From: Candidatus Ancillula hodotermitis
GTDB lineage: Bacteria; Actinomycetota; Actinomycetes; Actinomycetales; Bifidobacteriaceae
Direction of reading: 5' to 3'
NCBI GenBank assembly: GCA_031262545.1
Contig: JAISHP010000080.1
Coordinates: forward strand, 1-34,279
Length of the DNA: 34,279 nucleotides
This document shows, one piece after another, positions 24,382-33,064 of the stretch (position 1 is its first letter; every line of letters begins with the position of its first letter). The position numbers and the translations under genes are program-made. The notes under the pieces were generated by a model that was not told the DNA's origin, made no database searches, and saw nothing but the letters and a program-made list of their open reading frames with translations.

Positions 24382-24382
24382 T
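24377..24382 (+). promoter_or_regulatory. -10 box of tRNA-Met
   Basis: TATAAT overlapping the TAA stop of the preceding ATPase gene. The tRNA begins 13 nt after it, leaving a 5' leader of only about 6-7 nt. Confidence 0.55.
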
Positions 24383-24395
24383 GTTTATATATCTT

Positions 24396-24469
24396 GGCGG
24401 GGTAGCTCAGCTGGTTAGAGCGCACGACTCATAATCGTGAGGTCGGGGATTCGAGTTCCCCCTTCGCTA
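24396..24469 (+). tRNA. tRNA-Met (CAU), elongator type
   Basis: Cloverleaf: acceptor GGCGGGG with CTTCGCT, D stem GCTC/GAGC, anticodon stem CACGA/TCGTG around loop CTCATAA (anticodon CAT), T stem GGGGA/TCCCC with loop TTCGAGT, discriminator A. CCA is not encoded (ACA follows). The anticodon stem lacks the three G-C pairs of initiator tRNA and position 1 pairs, so it is an elongator; a lysidine-modified Ile tRNA cannot be fully excluded. Three acceptor pairs (1-72, 5-68, 6-67) are G-U, which is more than usual. Confidence 0.9.
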
Positions 24470-24474
24470 CAAAT

Positions 24475-24499
24475 AAAAGCAGACTTGGTCTGCTTTTTT
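24475..24499 (+). terminator. Intrinsic terminator after tRNA-Met
   Basis: AAAAGCAGAC, loop TTG, GTCTGCTTTTTT: a strong stem running into a T tract just after the tRNA. Confidence 0.92.
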
Positions 24500-24647
24500 A
24501 ATTTAACGTGATAATCAGCCTTTATTTACTGGAGATATTGTTATTGCTGGTTGTTTTGAGCATTATGAGGAAATATGATATTTTGAAACTTGTAATATGT
24601 AGACTTTTAGTTTATAATATAATGAAATAAAAATAGAAAGGAAAATC

Positions 24648-25139
24648 ATGTCAAAATATAATTTCTTAGTTCCAACCCTCACAGAAGAGCAAACAGATGT
24701 TGCAGTTGAGCAATTGCAAATCGCTCTTGATGTGTTAAATGATTTAGCTCTTACGCTAAAACATGCGCACTGGAATGTTACAGGTCCTAATTTTATTGCT
24801 GTTCATGAAATGCTTGATCCTCAAATCGATGAGGTTAGAGGCGCCGTTGATACAATTGCAGAAAGAATAGCAACATTAGGAGGAGATCCTTGTGGTCTTT
24901 GTTGTGCAGTTTGCTGTGATGGTTGTCGTGATGTTTTGCCAGAATACCCTGTAAAAGGACGGGCAGCTACTGAAGTTCATTTGAAAGCGTTAGATGAACA
25001 ATATGTTGCTGTTTGTAAATTTATGCGCGAAGCAATTGCTAAGCTGGATGAAGCAGATGTAATTTCTTCTAATGTATTACAAGATGCATTACAAGGATTA
25101 GAGCAATTCCAATGGTTTGTTAGAAGTCATTTAATTTAA
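24648..25139 (+). CDS. dps: Dps-family ferritin-like protein with a cysteine cluster
   Basis: 163-residue Dps (starvation DNA-binding mini-ferritin) that should assemble into a 12-subunit iron-storing shell and remove peroxide. All ferroxidase ligands are present: H41 (KHAHWNVTG), H53 and D57 (HEMLD), D68 and E72 (VDTIAERI); their spacing matches E. coli Dps exactly (51, 63, 67, 78, 82). The loop after that helix carries six cysteines, C82, C85, C86, C89, C90 and C93, in the pattern C-x2-CC-x2-CC-x2-C, which is not part of the usual family. No long Lys-rich N-terminal tail is present, so DNA binding is uncertain. TATAAT boxes near 24613-24623 and the ribosome site GAAAGGA give a normal leadered start. 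Confidence 0.9.
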   Translation: MSKYNFLVPTLTEEQTDVAVEQLQIALDVLNDLALTLKHAHWNVTGPNFIAVHEMLDPQIDEVRGAVDTIAERIATLGGDPCGLCCAVCCDGCRDVLPEYPVKGRAATEVHLKALDEQYVAVCKFMREAIAKLDEADVISSNVLQDALQGLEQFQWFVRSHLI

Positions 25140-25169
25140 ATTTTTAGCAAATTTTTAAAACAATTTATT

Positions 25170-25212
25170 AACCACACTTGAGATTAAATTATTAATCTTT
25201 GGTGTGGTTTCT
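25170..25212 (+). terminator. Hairpin terminator between dps and trpA
   Basis: AACCACAC (25170-25177) pairs with GTGTGGTT (25202-25209). Inside it AGATTAA (25181-25187) pairs with TTAATCT (25192-25198). TTTCT follows. It ends 2-3 nt before the trpA -10 box. Confidence 0.7.
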
Positions 25213-25214
25213 AT

Positions 25215-25220
25215 TATAAT
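25215..25220 (+). promoter_or_regulatory. -10 box of trpA
   Basis: TATAAT, 6 nt before the trpA ATG: leaderless, so no room for a trp attenuator. Confidence 0.6.
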
Positions 25221-25226
25221 GTATTT

Positions 25227-26003
25227 ATGGTTAAAAAGAAGTTTATTGGGTATTTACCAGTTAGTTTCCCTGATTTTGAAACGTCGTTATCTGCGTTTAA
25301 AGTTTTAATAGATAACGGAGTTGATATTTTAGAGGTAGGTGTGCCTTATTCTGATCCTGTTATGGATGGACCAACCATACAAAAGGCAAGTAAAGAAGCT
25401 ATTGAAAATGGATTTCATATAGATGATTTATATCGTTTGTTGAGTGAAATTGCTCAATATATTCAAGGCAAAAAGCTTGAGACTCAAATGTATGTAATGA
25501 CATATTACAATATGGTTTATAGAGCAGAGCAAAATATTTTTGCTGAAAAACTTAAAGAAAATGGAGTTATTGGGACAATTGTTCCAGATTTGATTCCTGA
25601 TGAGTCAGGAGAATGGGTTAGCGCATCTGTTAGAAATGGATTAAAAAATGTTTTTTTAACAGCACCCAACTCAACAGAAGAAAGACTTGATATTGTAACA
25701 AAAAATTCTACTGGTTTTGTTTATGCTTCTTCTTTACTGGGAACAACTGGAGCGAGAGAAGATAAAAATCAATTTAAGACTGTTGGGGAAACAATTCAAA
25801 AAGTTCGTAATTCTTTAGACAGGATGAAAAAAGATACACCAGTATATTTAGGTTTAGGAGTGTCAAACAAAAAGCAAGCTAGTCAAATTTCAAAATTTGC
25901 AGATGGTGTAATTGTTGGTTCAAGACTGATAAAAGCACTGGATGAGGGCGGATTGGAAGAATTGGCTAAAGTAACACAAGATATTCGTTCAGGAATAAAA
26001 TAA
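25227..26003 (+). CDS. trpA: Tryptophan synthase alpha chain
   Basis: TrpA splits indole-3-glycerol phosphate into indole and glyceraldehyde 3-phosphate. 258 residues, close to the family's usual 260-270. Catalytic E36 (ILEVGVPYSDP) and D47 (VMDGPT) are present, as are the phosphate-binding LGLGVSN and DGVIVGS segments and FVYASSLLGTTGAR. The N terminus GYLPVSFPDFETS follows the actinobacterial form. It stands alone: no trpB or other trp gene is within the window, although TrpA and TrpB normally act as a complex and are normally adjacent. Its stop lies one base before the convergent end of the SNF2 helicase gene. Confidence 0.93.
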   Translation: MVKKKFIGYLPVSFPDFETSLSAFKVLIDNGVDILEVGVPYSDPVMDGPTIQKASKEAIENGFHIDDLYRLLSEIAQYIQGKKLETQMYVMTYYNMVYRAEQNIFAEKLKENGVIGTIVPDLIPDESGEWVSASVRNGLKNVFLTAPNSTEERLDIVTKNSTGFVYASSLLGTTGAREDKNQFKTVGETIQKVRNSLDRMKKDTPVYLGLGVSNKKQASQISKFADGVIVGSRLIKALDEGGLEELAKVTQDIRSGIK

Positions 26004-26004
26004 T

Positions 26005-29000
26005 CTAATTAAGAAGTTCTTTAATTGTATCAGAGTCTATTACACCAGTAAAATCATCAGAATTTCCAAGGACAGCGTCGAAGGTTCTTTGTTTTTTAGC
26101 TTTTAATTCCATAACTTTTTCTTCAATTGTGTTAAGAGCAACCATTCTGTAAACCATAACTTTTTTGTCTTGGCCAATTCTATGTGTTCTGTCAATAGCT
26201 TGATTCTCAACAGCAGGATTCCACCAAGGGTCCATTAGAAACACATAGTCTGCTTCTGTTAAATTTAGGCCAAAGCCGCCTGCTTTTAAACTGATTAAAA
26301 ATAATTGATTTGAGCCTTCCTTAAAATTTTTAATAACAGTGGCGCGATTTTTAGTCGCACCATCAAGGTAGGAGTATTTAAATTTATTGTTATCGAGCTC
26401 GGTTTTAATTAAATTTAAAAAACCAGTAAATTGACTAAAGATAAGACATTTGTGCCCAGCCGGGATAATATCATTCAACATTTCTATAAGTGTTTCAATT
26501 TTAGAAGAAGAAATATTTTTTAGAGAAGGGTCTACTAAAACAGGGGCAAGACTCATTTGTCGTAATTTAGTTAAAGAAGAAAGAACTTCGAAACGAGATT
26601 TGTTCATTTGCTCATCATCTGTGATTAAATGTAAGATTTTCATTCGCTCTCTTTGCAGACGAACATCATAGGCCTTTCTGTGCTTAGAGTTAAGTTCAAT
26701 ATTCAAAATTTGTTCATTTTTACTAGGTAATTCAGGGGTTACTTCTTCTTTGGTTCTCCTTAGAAAAAAAGGAGAAATCCTTCTACGTAATTGAGTAAGT
26801 GCTTTTTGTTTTCGTAGAATAATTTCTTTTGATTTATCTATTTTTTTTCTGGTGTAATTTCCGGTTGATCTATTCCAAGAATATTCGTATTCAAATTGTT
26901 TTTTTGGGAATTTTGTATTAATTTTATGTGTGTAGAGTTCTTTAAAGTCTTTTAAATTTCCGAATAGACCAGGAGAAGTAATAGCAAAAATTGACCAGAG
27001 TTCATCAACATTATTTTCGATTGGGGTTCCGGTTATAGCCAGTTTAAAGGGAATATTTGATTGTCTTAGGGCTGTAGATGCTTTAGATTTTGCATTTTTG
27101 ACCATTTGAGCTTCATCTAAGATTATTCCACCAATTTTTAAATTATGATTTTCTTCAGTACCATATTTTGCAATTTGGTCAATTTTATTTGCTTCTAATC
27201 TAAAAATAGAATAAGATAGAATTACAATATCGTTTTGATTAATTAAGTCGGAAATTTTTTTACCGTCAGCTTTCTCTGATTTTTCTTTTACGGTAGCTTT
27301 TAACCAAGGTGTAAATTTTCTGATTTCACTTATCCAATTTGGGACAACAGAAGCAGGTGCCACAATTAAGAAAGGTTTATAGTTTTCTTTTTGTGTCTCT
27401 TTTAGTTTAGCAACTAAAGAAAGACTTTGAATAGTTTTCCCCAGACCCATATCATCAGCTAAAATCCCACCAAAGTGGTGCTCATAAAGAAAGGTAAGCC
27501 AAGTGTAACCTCTTAATTGGTAGTCTCTAAGTTTATATTTAGCAAGTTTTGGAAGCTTTGCAAGTTGAATTTTTGATGATGAAAGATTTTTACTAAATTC
27601 GAGTAAATTTTTTGTTGCCTGAGTCCAAGCCAGAGCTAAAGATTGATTAGCTGAAATTTCACTAATTTCATTAACTAGATCCATATTGTATTTTGAAATT
27701 TTTCCGTGCTTATCCGAAAGTTTAACCGCTTCTTCTAAAAGTTTAGATAATTTAGATAATTTAGGATTGTCTTTAATTTGAACAATTTTGCCATTTTCTG
27801 TGATTAGATATTTTTTTTGTTCTTTTAAGGCAGTTATTACGCTAGCTAAAGGAAGACGATTACCGTTTACAGAAATTGCAATATTTAAATTAAACCAATC
27901 TGTATCGCTACTTTCATTGATAGAAGATTTAGAATTTTCGTCTTCAACATCAATATCAATTTCGATATCTCCGTTGATCTCTTCATATTCTGGTATATCG
28001 TTATCAATTATTAAATTAACATTACTAAGTTGGGAAAGAGGTTTTGCTAAATAGTGCAAAAAAGAGGCAAGTTCAATATCGCTAAGAAAAATATCATCTC
28101 GCTTGATAAAATATCTCATTTCTTGAAGCGTGTCGGAAAGAAGATTGTTGTCAGAAAGGTGTTCTTTAATAATGTCTGAAGTTTTATTGATAATTTGATT
28201 AATTATTTCTTTTTCCGCATTGAGATTTCTAATTTGAATATAAGGAATATTGTAAATAAAATTAGGTAAAGAACCGAATTTATTGTTTTCGGCAATATCT
28301 ATATAAACTGGGGCTACAGGAGGAAGATTTAAAACATCTTTTCCGTATTTGTATTGAACATAAACTTTAAAATCTGAATTACTAAGAACCTCATTGTTTT
28401 TATGAACATAAAAAACAAATTTAGGTAAAGAGCGTTGTTCAGGAAGAAAAGAATTGTCAGGAGAAGAAAAATCAATAGATTCGGAAAAACTTAATAAATC
28501 AGATTTAAGAATAAAAATTTCTTCAGAATCGTTCTCTAAATTATATGTTCCTGATCCGGAAATAAGGTAGGAAAAATATTTCGGATCTTTAATTTCAAAA
28601 TCTTTTGATATATTACCTAAAACAGTCATAAATTGAGGTTTTAGATTACTTGAGTTATTTGGTAATTGAACAACAAAAGCTAATCCATTTTTAGAAATTT
28701 TTTTAATCCAGCGAATATGAGATTTTGATTTCCCAAAAATTTCCCCGCTTTCACTTTCAAGCCAGGTCTCAAAATTGACTTCATTTTTTTTTGATATTGT
28801 TGTAAATTTAGGAATTAAATTTTTTACGAATTTGCAAGGTGTGGTATCAACATTAACTAAAGGAATTCCTTCATTAATTGCGTTGTTAATTTTATTAAAA
28901 AGATCAAGATCTTCAACATTGGTTAAATCTACAAATTTTGTAATTTGCCAATTAAGTTTAGATTGTTTATGAATAGAGTTTGATAAAACTTTTAGTGCTA

Positions 29001-29262
29001 AATCTTGATTGGGGGGAATAATTGTAATTTTATTTCTAGCACTATTTTGACTTTGGTGAGTTTGCCAGTTAAAAAAATTGTCTGTTTTAAAAATTTCTTC
29101 GGTTTGGTTTTTGTCTTTTTTGTCCTTAAAACCAATTCCTAAACGGACTTCAGACGAGTTATGTAAACCCCAAATTCCGACCTCATCAATGTGGTTTGCC
29201 ATTCCTTGAAATTGAACAATTAGAGCAACTTCTTTACTAATTGCATCAAGATTTTTTACCAC
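26005..29262 (-). CDS. SNF2-family ATP-dependent helicase/translocase
   Basis: 1085 residues. The C-terminal half is a complete SNF2 motor: LADDMGLGKTIQSL (Walker A, about residue 605), VAPASVVPNW, ILDEAQMVKN (DEAQ box), ITGTPIENNVDELWSIF, then LIFSQFTGFL, YLDGAT, LISLKAGGFGLNLT and AIDRTHRIGQ. The N-terminal 550 residues are poorly conserved and rich in Asn, Ser and Lys, as in the bacterial SNF2 proteins with an N-terminal helper domain; the zinc-binding SWIM module often seen in this group is not visible. Such enzymes probably remodel protein-nucleic acid complexes. The GTG start has GATAAT 6 nt upstream on its strand, so the gene is leaderless. It is divergent from leuA with only 53 bases between starts. 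Confidence 0.9.
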   Translation of the reverse strand: MVKNLDAISKEVALIVQFQGMANHIDEVGIWGLHNSSEVRLGIGFKDKKDKNQTEEIFKTDNFFNWQTHQSQNSARNKITIIPPNQDLALKVLSNSIHKQSKLNWQITKFVDLTNVEDLDLFNKINNAINEGIPLVNVDTTPCKFVKNLIPKFTTISKKNEVNFETWLESESGEIFGKSKSHIRWIKKISKNGLAFVVQLPNNSSNLKPQFMTVLGNISKDFEIKDPKYFSYLISGSGTYNLENDSEEIFILKSDLLSFSESIDFSSPDNSFLPEQRSLPKFVFYVHKNNEVLSNSDFKVYVQYKYGKDVLNLPPVAPVYIDIAENNKFGSLPNFIYNIPYIQIRNLNAEKEIINQIINKTSDIIKEHLSDNNLLSDTLQEMRYFIKRDDIFLSDIELASFLHYLAKPLSQLSNVNLIIDNDIPEYEEINGDIEIDIDVEDENSKSSINESSDTDWFNLNIAISVNGNRLPLASVITALKEQKKYLITENGKIVQIKDNPKLSKLSKLLEEAVKLSDKHGKISKYNMDLVNEISEISANQSLALAWTQATKNLLEFSKNLSSSKIQLAKLPKLAKYKLRDYQLRGYTWLTFLYEHHFGGILADDMGLGKTIQSLSLVAKLKETQKENYKPFLIVAPASVVPNWISEIRKFTPWLKATVKEKSEKADGKKISDLINQNDIVILSYSIFRLEANKIDQIAKYGTEENHNLKIGGIILDEAQMVKNAKSKASTALRQSNIPFKLAITGTPIENNVDELWSIFAITSPGLFGNLKDFKELYTHKINTKFPKKQFEYEYSWNRSTGNYTRKKIDKSKEIILRKQKALTQLRRRISPFFLRRTKEEVTPELPSKNEQILNIELNSKHRKAYDVRLQRERMKILHLITDDEQMNKSRFEVLSSLTKLRQMSLAPVLVDPSLKNISSSKIETLIEMLNDIIPAGHKCLIFSQFTGFLNLIKTELDNNKFKYSYLDGATKNRATVIKNFKEGSNQLFLISLKAGGFGLNLTEADYVFLMDPWWNPAVENQAIDRTHRIGQDKKVMVYRMVALNTIEEKVMELKAKKQRTFDAVLGNSDDFTGVIDSDTIKELLN

Positions 29263-29268
29263 TTTAAC

Positions 29269-29274
29269 ATTATC
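29269..29274 (-). promoter_or_regulatory. -10 box of the SNF2 gene
   Basis: GATAAT on the minus strand, 6 nt before the GTG at 29262. Confidence 0.5.
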
Positions 29275-29303
29275 GCATAGATATAGAATATAAAATTTAT
29301 ATG

Positions 29304-29309
29304 TATAAT
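29304..29309 (+). promoter_or_regulatory. -10 box of leuA
   Basis: TATAAT, 6 nt before the ATG at 29316. An in-frame ATG at 29301 overlaps the promoter and is not the start. Confidence 0.6.
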
Positions 29310-29315
29310 GTAAAT

Positions 29316-31208
29316 ATGGCGAAGTTCATCGGTGCACCTCAGAATCCAAGCCCAATGCCTTGGAAAAAATATGTTCCTTATAATAAGCAAATTAAAGTTG
29401 ATGGTTCGGGTAGGACTTGGCCAGATAAAGTTTTAACTCACGCTCCAAGATGGTGTTCTGTTGATTTAAGGGATGGGAATCAAGCATTAATTGAGCCGAT
29501 GGATAATGAACGAAAGTTGCGTTTTTGGAAATTGTTAATCAAAATGGGGTTTAAGGAGATAGAGGTAGGATTTCCTTCAGCTTCCGAAACTGATTATAAT
29601 TTTATTCGTTTATTAATTGAACAGGATTTAATTCCTGAGGATGTAACAATTGGCGTTTTAACACAGGCTCGTGAGCATTTAATTAAAAAAACTTATGAAT
29701 GTTTAAAAGGTGCGAAAAGAGCCTATGTTCATCTTTATAATTCAACATCAACCTTGCAAAGAGAAGTTGTATTTAAGATGTCAAAAGAAGAAATTATTGA
29801 TTTAGCAGTTGAAGGTGCAGAACTTTGTCGTTCTTTGGAATTTTTAATTCCGGAAACTGAACTTTATTACGAATACACTCCCGAGAGTTATACTGGAACT
29901 GAGCCTGAATTTGCTGCACAAATTTCTAATGCTGTAGCAAAAGTTTTTGAAGCAGAAAAAAAGCCGGTTATAATTAATTTGCCTTCAACAGTTGAAATGA
30001 CAACTCCAAATGTTTATGCTGATTCAATTGAATGGATGAGTCATCATCTTGGTAAACCGGATGATGAAAATCCTGATGACGGGACTGTTCTTGGTAGAGC
30101 AGAATTACCTTTTTCAAGAAACGATATTATTTTATCTTTGCACCCACACAATGATCAAGGAATGGGAATAGCCGCTACAGAATTAGCTATGTTGGCTGGG
30201 GCAGATCGGGTTGAAGGGTGTTTGTTTGGAAATGGTGAGCGAACAGGTAATGTTGATGTTGTGGCTGTAGCACTTAACTTATTTTCTGGAGGAATAGATC
30301 CTGAATTAGATATTTCAAATATTTTAGAAATTAGAAATATTGTTGAGTATTGCAATCAATTAAAAGTTGGAGAAAGACATCCTTATGCTGGTGATTTAGT
30401 ATTTACAGCTTTTTCAGGTTCTCATCAAGATGCAATTAAAAAAGGACTTGAAGTTAGAGAGAATAAAGCAAAAGCTGCTGGAATTCCAATTAAAGATTTT
30501 ACTTGGGCAGTGCCATATATTCCAATTGATCCAGAAGATATTGGACAGAGTTATGAGTCAGTGATTAGAGTTAATTCTCAATCTGGAAAAGGCGGTGTGG
30601 CATATATCTTAAAGAGTAAGCATAATCTAGATTTACCGAAACGTTTGCAAAGCGAGTTTAGTTCAGTTGTTCAAAAATTTGCTGATGAAAGCGGGAAAGA
30701 GCTCACAGATAGCACAATTTATGCATTGTTTTGTGATGAATATTTACCAACTGCTGAAGCCTCTTCTTCTTCAAACGCTTCTTTACGACCAAATAGTGCA
30801 CTCGCTCAAATAGATAATGGTCTTCAAGAATGGGGCAGAATTAAAATTTTATCAATTTCGGATAGTAATAATGGTGATGATTCGGATACTATATTAAAAG
30901 CTAAGATTTTAGATAGAGGAACCAGCGGTCTAGATAATAGTGAAATTGAATTAGTGGGAATTGGGAATGGACCTCTTGATGCATTTATTTCAGCACTTTC
31001 TTCAGGAATTTCTGGTTTAGGAGATATTCAAATTTTAGATTATGCTCAACATGCTCTATCTTCAGGACAAGATGCAAGTGCAGCTGGTTATGTTGAGTGC
31101 AGAGTAAATGGGAAAGATCTTTGGGGAGTAGGAATTGATTCTTCTACTACAAAAGCAAGTTTAAAGGCAATCGTTTCAGCGGTTAACAGGAGTTTAAGAA
31201 AGGCTTAA
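29316..31208 (+). CDS. leuA: 2-isopropylmalate synthase (actinobacterial long form)
   Basis: LeuA condenses acetyl-CoA with 2-ketoisovalerate, the first committed step of leucine synthesis. 630 residues. [18 protein letters not shown] holds the catalytic RDGNQ (52-56); [10 protein letters not shown] and the metal-binding HPHNDQG (276 onward) follow, with [14 protein letters not shown] after that. The C-terminal allosteric LeuA domain is intact to [19 protein letters not shown] and the end. N-terminal [12 protein letters not shown] and the length are those of actinobacterial LeuA. It is the first gene of a close-packed plus-strand cluster; the carbamoyltransferase starts 2 nt after its stop. 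There is no leader for a T-box or attenuator because the promoter is leaderless. leuB, leuC and leuD are not here. Confidence 0.95.
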   Translation: MAKFIGAPQNPSPMPWKKYVPYNKQIKVDGSGRTWPDKVLTHAPRWCSVDLRDGNQALIEPMDNERKLRFWKLLIKMGFKEIEVGFPSASETDYNFIRLLIEQDLIPEDVTIGVLTQAREHLIKKTYECLKGAKRAYVHLYNSTSTLQREVVFKMSKEEIIDLAVEGAELCRSLEFLIPETELYYEYTPESYTGTEPEFAAQISNAVAKVFEAEKKPVIINLPSTVEMTTPNVYADSIEWMSHHLGKPDDENPDDGTVLGRAELPFSRNDIILSLHPHNDQGMGIAATELAMLAGADRVEGCLFGNGERTGNVDVVAVALNLFSGGIDPELDISNILEIRNIVEYCNQLKVGERHPYAGDLVFTAFSGSHQDAIKKGLEVRENKAKAAGIPIKDFTWAVPYIPIDPEDIGQSYESVIRVNSQSGKGGVAYILKSKHNLDLPKRLQSEFSSVVQKFADESGKELTDSTIYALFCDEYLPTAEASSSSNASLRPNSALAQIDNGLQEWGRIKILSISDSNNGDDSDTILKAKILDRGTSGLDNSEIELVGIGNGPLDAFISALSSGISGLGDIQILDYAQHALSSGQDASAAGYVECRVNGKDLWGVGIDSSTTKASLKAIVSAVNRSLRKA

Positions 31209-31209
31209 T

Positions 31210-32238
31210 ATGAGCGAGAATATTCATCATCTTTTATCTATTGCAGATTTGTCACCAGAACAAATTTTAAAAATTATGAATACAGCTCAGAAAATCAAAA
31301 AAGAACAAACTGGTGTAGATGTTGAAGTTCCAACTTCTGGACAAATTTTTGCAGGTAAACATATATTAATTGTTGGTGACATTTCGCACTCACGAGTAGC
31401 TATGTCTAATTTGCAATTAATTACTAAACTAGGAGGAAGGGTGACATTTGTCGCCCCACCAACGCTCTTAGCAACAAATATGAGTTTATTGCCTGAGGTT
31501 AAAATTGAGTATGATTTTGATAAAGCTATTTCTCGAGCAGATTTTGATGGAATTATGTTACTCAGAATTCAAGCGGAAAGAATGCTGGGAGGGAAAATGG
31601 GGCCAACTGGGTCTAAAGATGCAGGATATTTTCCCGATTTAGCAGACTATGTAAGTAATTATGGTTTAACTAATGAGAGAGTTGCTAGAATAGATCCTAT
31701 GGTTCCAATTTTACATCCAGCACCGATAAATCGTGGGTTAGAAATTAGTTCTGAAATTGCAGATTCCCCAAGATCATTAATCAATCATCAGATTGCTAAT
31801 GGGGTTTGGACAAGAATGGCATGCCTATCTTTGCTTGTTCCTGGAATTACAAATTCTAAAAAAACAGTTGTTAATCTTTTTTATGAAAATTCAACGAGAA
31901 CTCGCTTTAGTTTTGAAGCAGCAGAGAAAAAATTGGGAATGAATATAATGAATTTTTCGGCTTCAGGTTCTTCTGTTGCTAAAGGGGAAGGTCTAAAAGA
32001 CACAGTTTCTACTCTTTATGCAATGGGCATAGATGCTATTGTGATCCGACATCAACATTCTGGTGTTGCCTTTAGGTTAGCGAATTCAAATTGGATTGAT
32101 GTTCCTGTCTTAAATGCTGGAGATGGAACACATGGGCATCCAACTCAAGCACTTTTGGATGCTATGACATTAAGAGAGTATTTTTCGGGATTTTCTAGGT
32201 TGCACAATACAGCTGATCGTTTTGGAAAGCAAATTTAG
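31210..32238 (+). CDS. pyrB: Aspartate carbamoyltransferase with circularly permuted domains
   Basis: 342 residues, a normal length, but the domain order is unusual. Residues 7-31 are the usual N-terminal helix ([17 protein letters not shown]). Residues 46-210 are the aspartate-binding domain that normally comes last: [14 protein letters not shown] (54-67), [17 protein letters not shown] (117-125), [14 protein letters not shown] (168-181) and the C-terminal helix [18 protein letters not shown]. Residues 218-325 are the carbamoyl-phosphate domain that normally comes first: [17 protein letters not shown] (222-238), [16 protein letters not shown] (250-265), [28 protein letters not shown] and LREYF. 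Equivalents of the E. coli active-site residues are all kept: S228-TRTR, K258, R280, H310, Q313, R62, R119, Q121. The last 17 residues have no counterpart. The reaction is carbamoyl phosphate plus aspartate to carbamoyl-aspartate (pyrimidine pathway). A start site AAGAAAGG precedes the ATG; it is co-transcribed with leuA. No regulatory chain or pyrC is visible. Confidence 0.88.
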   Translation: MSENIHHLLSIADLSPEQILKIMNTAQKIKKEQTGVDVEVPTSGQIFAGKHILIVGDISHSRVAMSNLQLITKLGGRVTFVAPPTLLATNMSLLPEVKIEYDFDKAISRADFDGIMLLRIQAERMLGGKMGPTGSKDAGYFPDLADYVSNYGLTNERVARIDPMVPILHPAPINRGLEISSEIADSPRSLINHQIANGVWTRMACLSLLVPGITNSKKTVVNLFYENSTRTRFSFEAAEKKLGMNIMNFSASGSSVAKGEGLKDTVSTLYAMGIDAIVIRHQHSGVAFRLANSNWIDVPVLNAGDGTHGHPTQALLDAMTLREYFSGFSRLHNTADRFGKQI

Positions 32239-32263
32239 TTAGTTGCTGATAACGGGGTTATAG

Positions 32264-33064
32264 ATGGAAATATCACAAAAAAAACTTATTATTTTTGATC
32301 TAGATGGGACTTTGACAAAAAGTAAAACACCGATTAGAGAAGAAATGTGTGAGTTGTTATATCGTTTGCTGAGAGAAAAAAATGTTGTTGTAATTTCTGG
32401 TGGAAAACGAGAAATGGTTAAGCGAGATTTAGAAAATCCGATTGTTCAATATGTCCATCAGAAGAAATATGACTTTGCGGTATTAAAGAATTTACATATT
32501 ATGCCGACTTACGGAACTAGTTATTTTGTTTGGGGAGGTAATATTAATAGTAAACCAGAATGGCTTTGTAAATATTCAAATTACTTAACTAGTGATCAAA
32601 AAGAAAGAACTTTTAAAATCTTAGAAGAAATTCCTAAAAAAATGGGATATTGGGAACCAGAAAACAAGATTTTTGGAGAAAGAGTTGAAGATCGTGAATC
32701 TCAAATAACATATTCACCACTTGGGCAAGATGCCGCAAGAGAAGAAAAAGCAAAATATGATGTTGAAGATATGCTAAGAGATAAAGTTGTTCAAGCTGTT
32801 CAAGAAAAGTTGCCAGACTTAGAAGTTCGAAAAGGTGGATTGACTTCGATTGATGTTACAGAAAAAGGTGTAGATAAAACTTTCGGCGTAAAAAAAATGA
32901 TGCAAATGTATAAATACAAAATTGAAGATATGTTATTTGTGGCAGATAAAATTTACCCAGGAGGAAACGATTATCCAATAAAAGAATTTGGCGTAGAGTC
33001 TATTGAGGTTCAAAGCCCCGAAGAAACAGAGAAAATTATAGAAGGGATTTTAAATGACAACTAA
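32264..33064 (+). CDS. HAD-IIB hydrolase, phosphomannomutase-like
   Basis: 266-residue HAD-superfamily protein: DLDGT (12-16) with the nucleophile and acid Asp, SGGKREM as motif II, a C2-type cap carrying [37 protein letters not shown] with the motif III Lys, and [14 protein letters not shown] as motif IV. The cap order and SPLGQ and KGVDKT segments recall the eukaryotic-type phosphomannomutase group within HAD-IIB, so a mannose or other hexose phosphate is the probable substrate. A plain sugar phosphatase remains possible. The acetyltransferase gene overlaps its last 11 nt, and both probably work in envelope sugar metabolism. It follows the carbamoyltransferase by 25 bases. Confidence 0.8.
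   Translation: MEISQKKLIIFDLDGTLTKSKTPIREEMCELLYRLLREKNVVVISGGKREMVKRDLENPIVQYVHQKKYDFAVLKNLHIMPTYGTSYFVWGGNINSKPEWLCKYSNYLTSDQKERTFKILEEIPKKMGYWEPENKIFGERVEDRESQITYSPLGQDAAREEKAKYDVEDMLRDKVVQAVQEKLPDLEVRKGGLTSIDVTEKGVDKTFGVKKMMQMYKYKIEDMLFVADKIYPGGNDYPIKEFGVESIEVQSPEETEKIIEGILNDN

Noticed and set aside
26005-29262. SNF2 helicase as part of a DISARM or other defence operon
   Set aside because: It is a stand-alone gene between trpA and leuA; no methylase, nuclease or other defence partner is adjacent.
29301-29316. leuA start at the upstream in-frame ATG (29301)
   Set aside because: That ATG would put the -10 box inside the coding sequence; the ATG at 29316 fits the leaderless rule.
31210-32238. 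The permuted pyrB as an assembly chimera or a frameshifted fusion of two genes
   Set aside because: The order is produced within one uninterrupted frame with each motif present exactly once, and there is no frame change or low-complexity join at the domain borders. Only raw reads can settle it, but an artefact would rarely give such a clean result.
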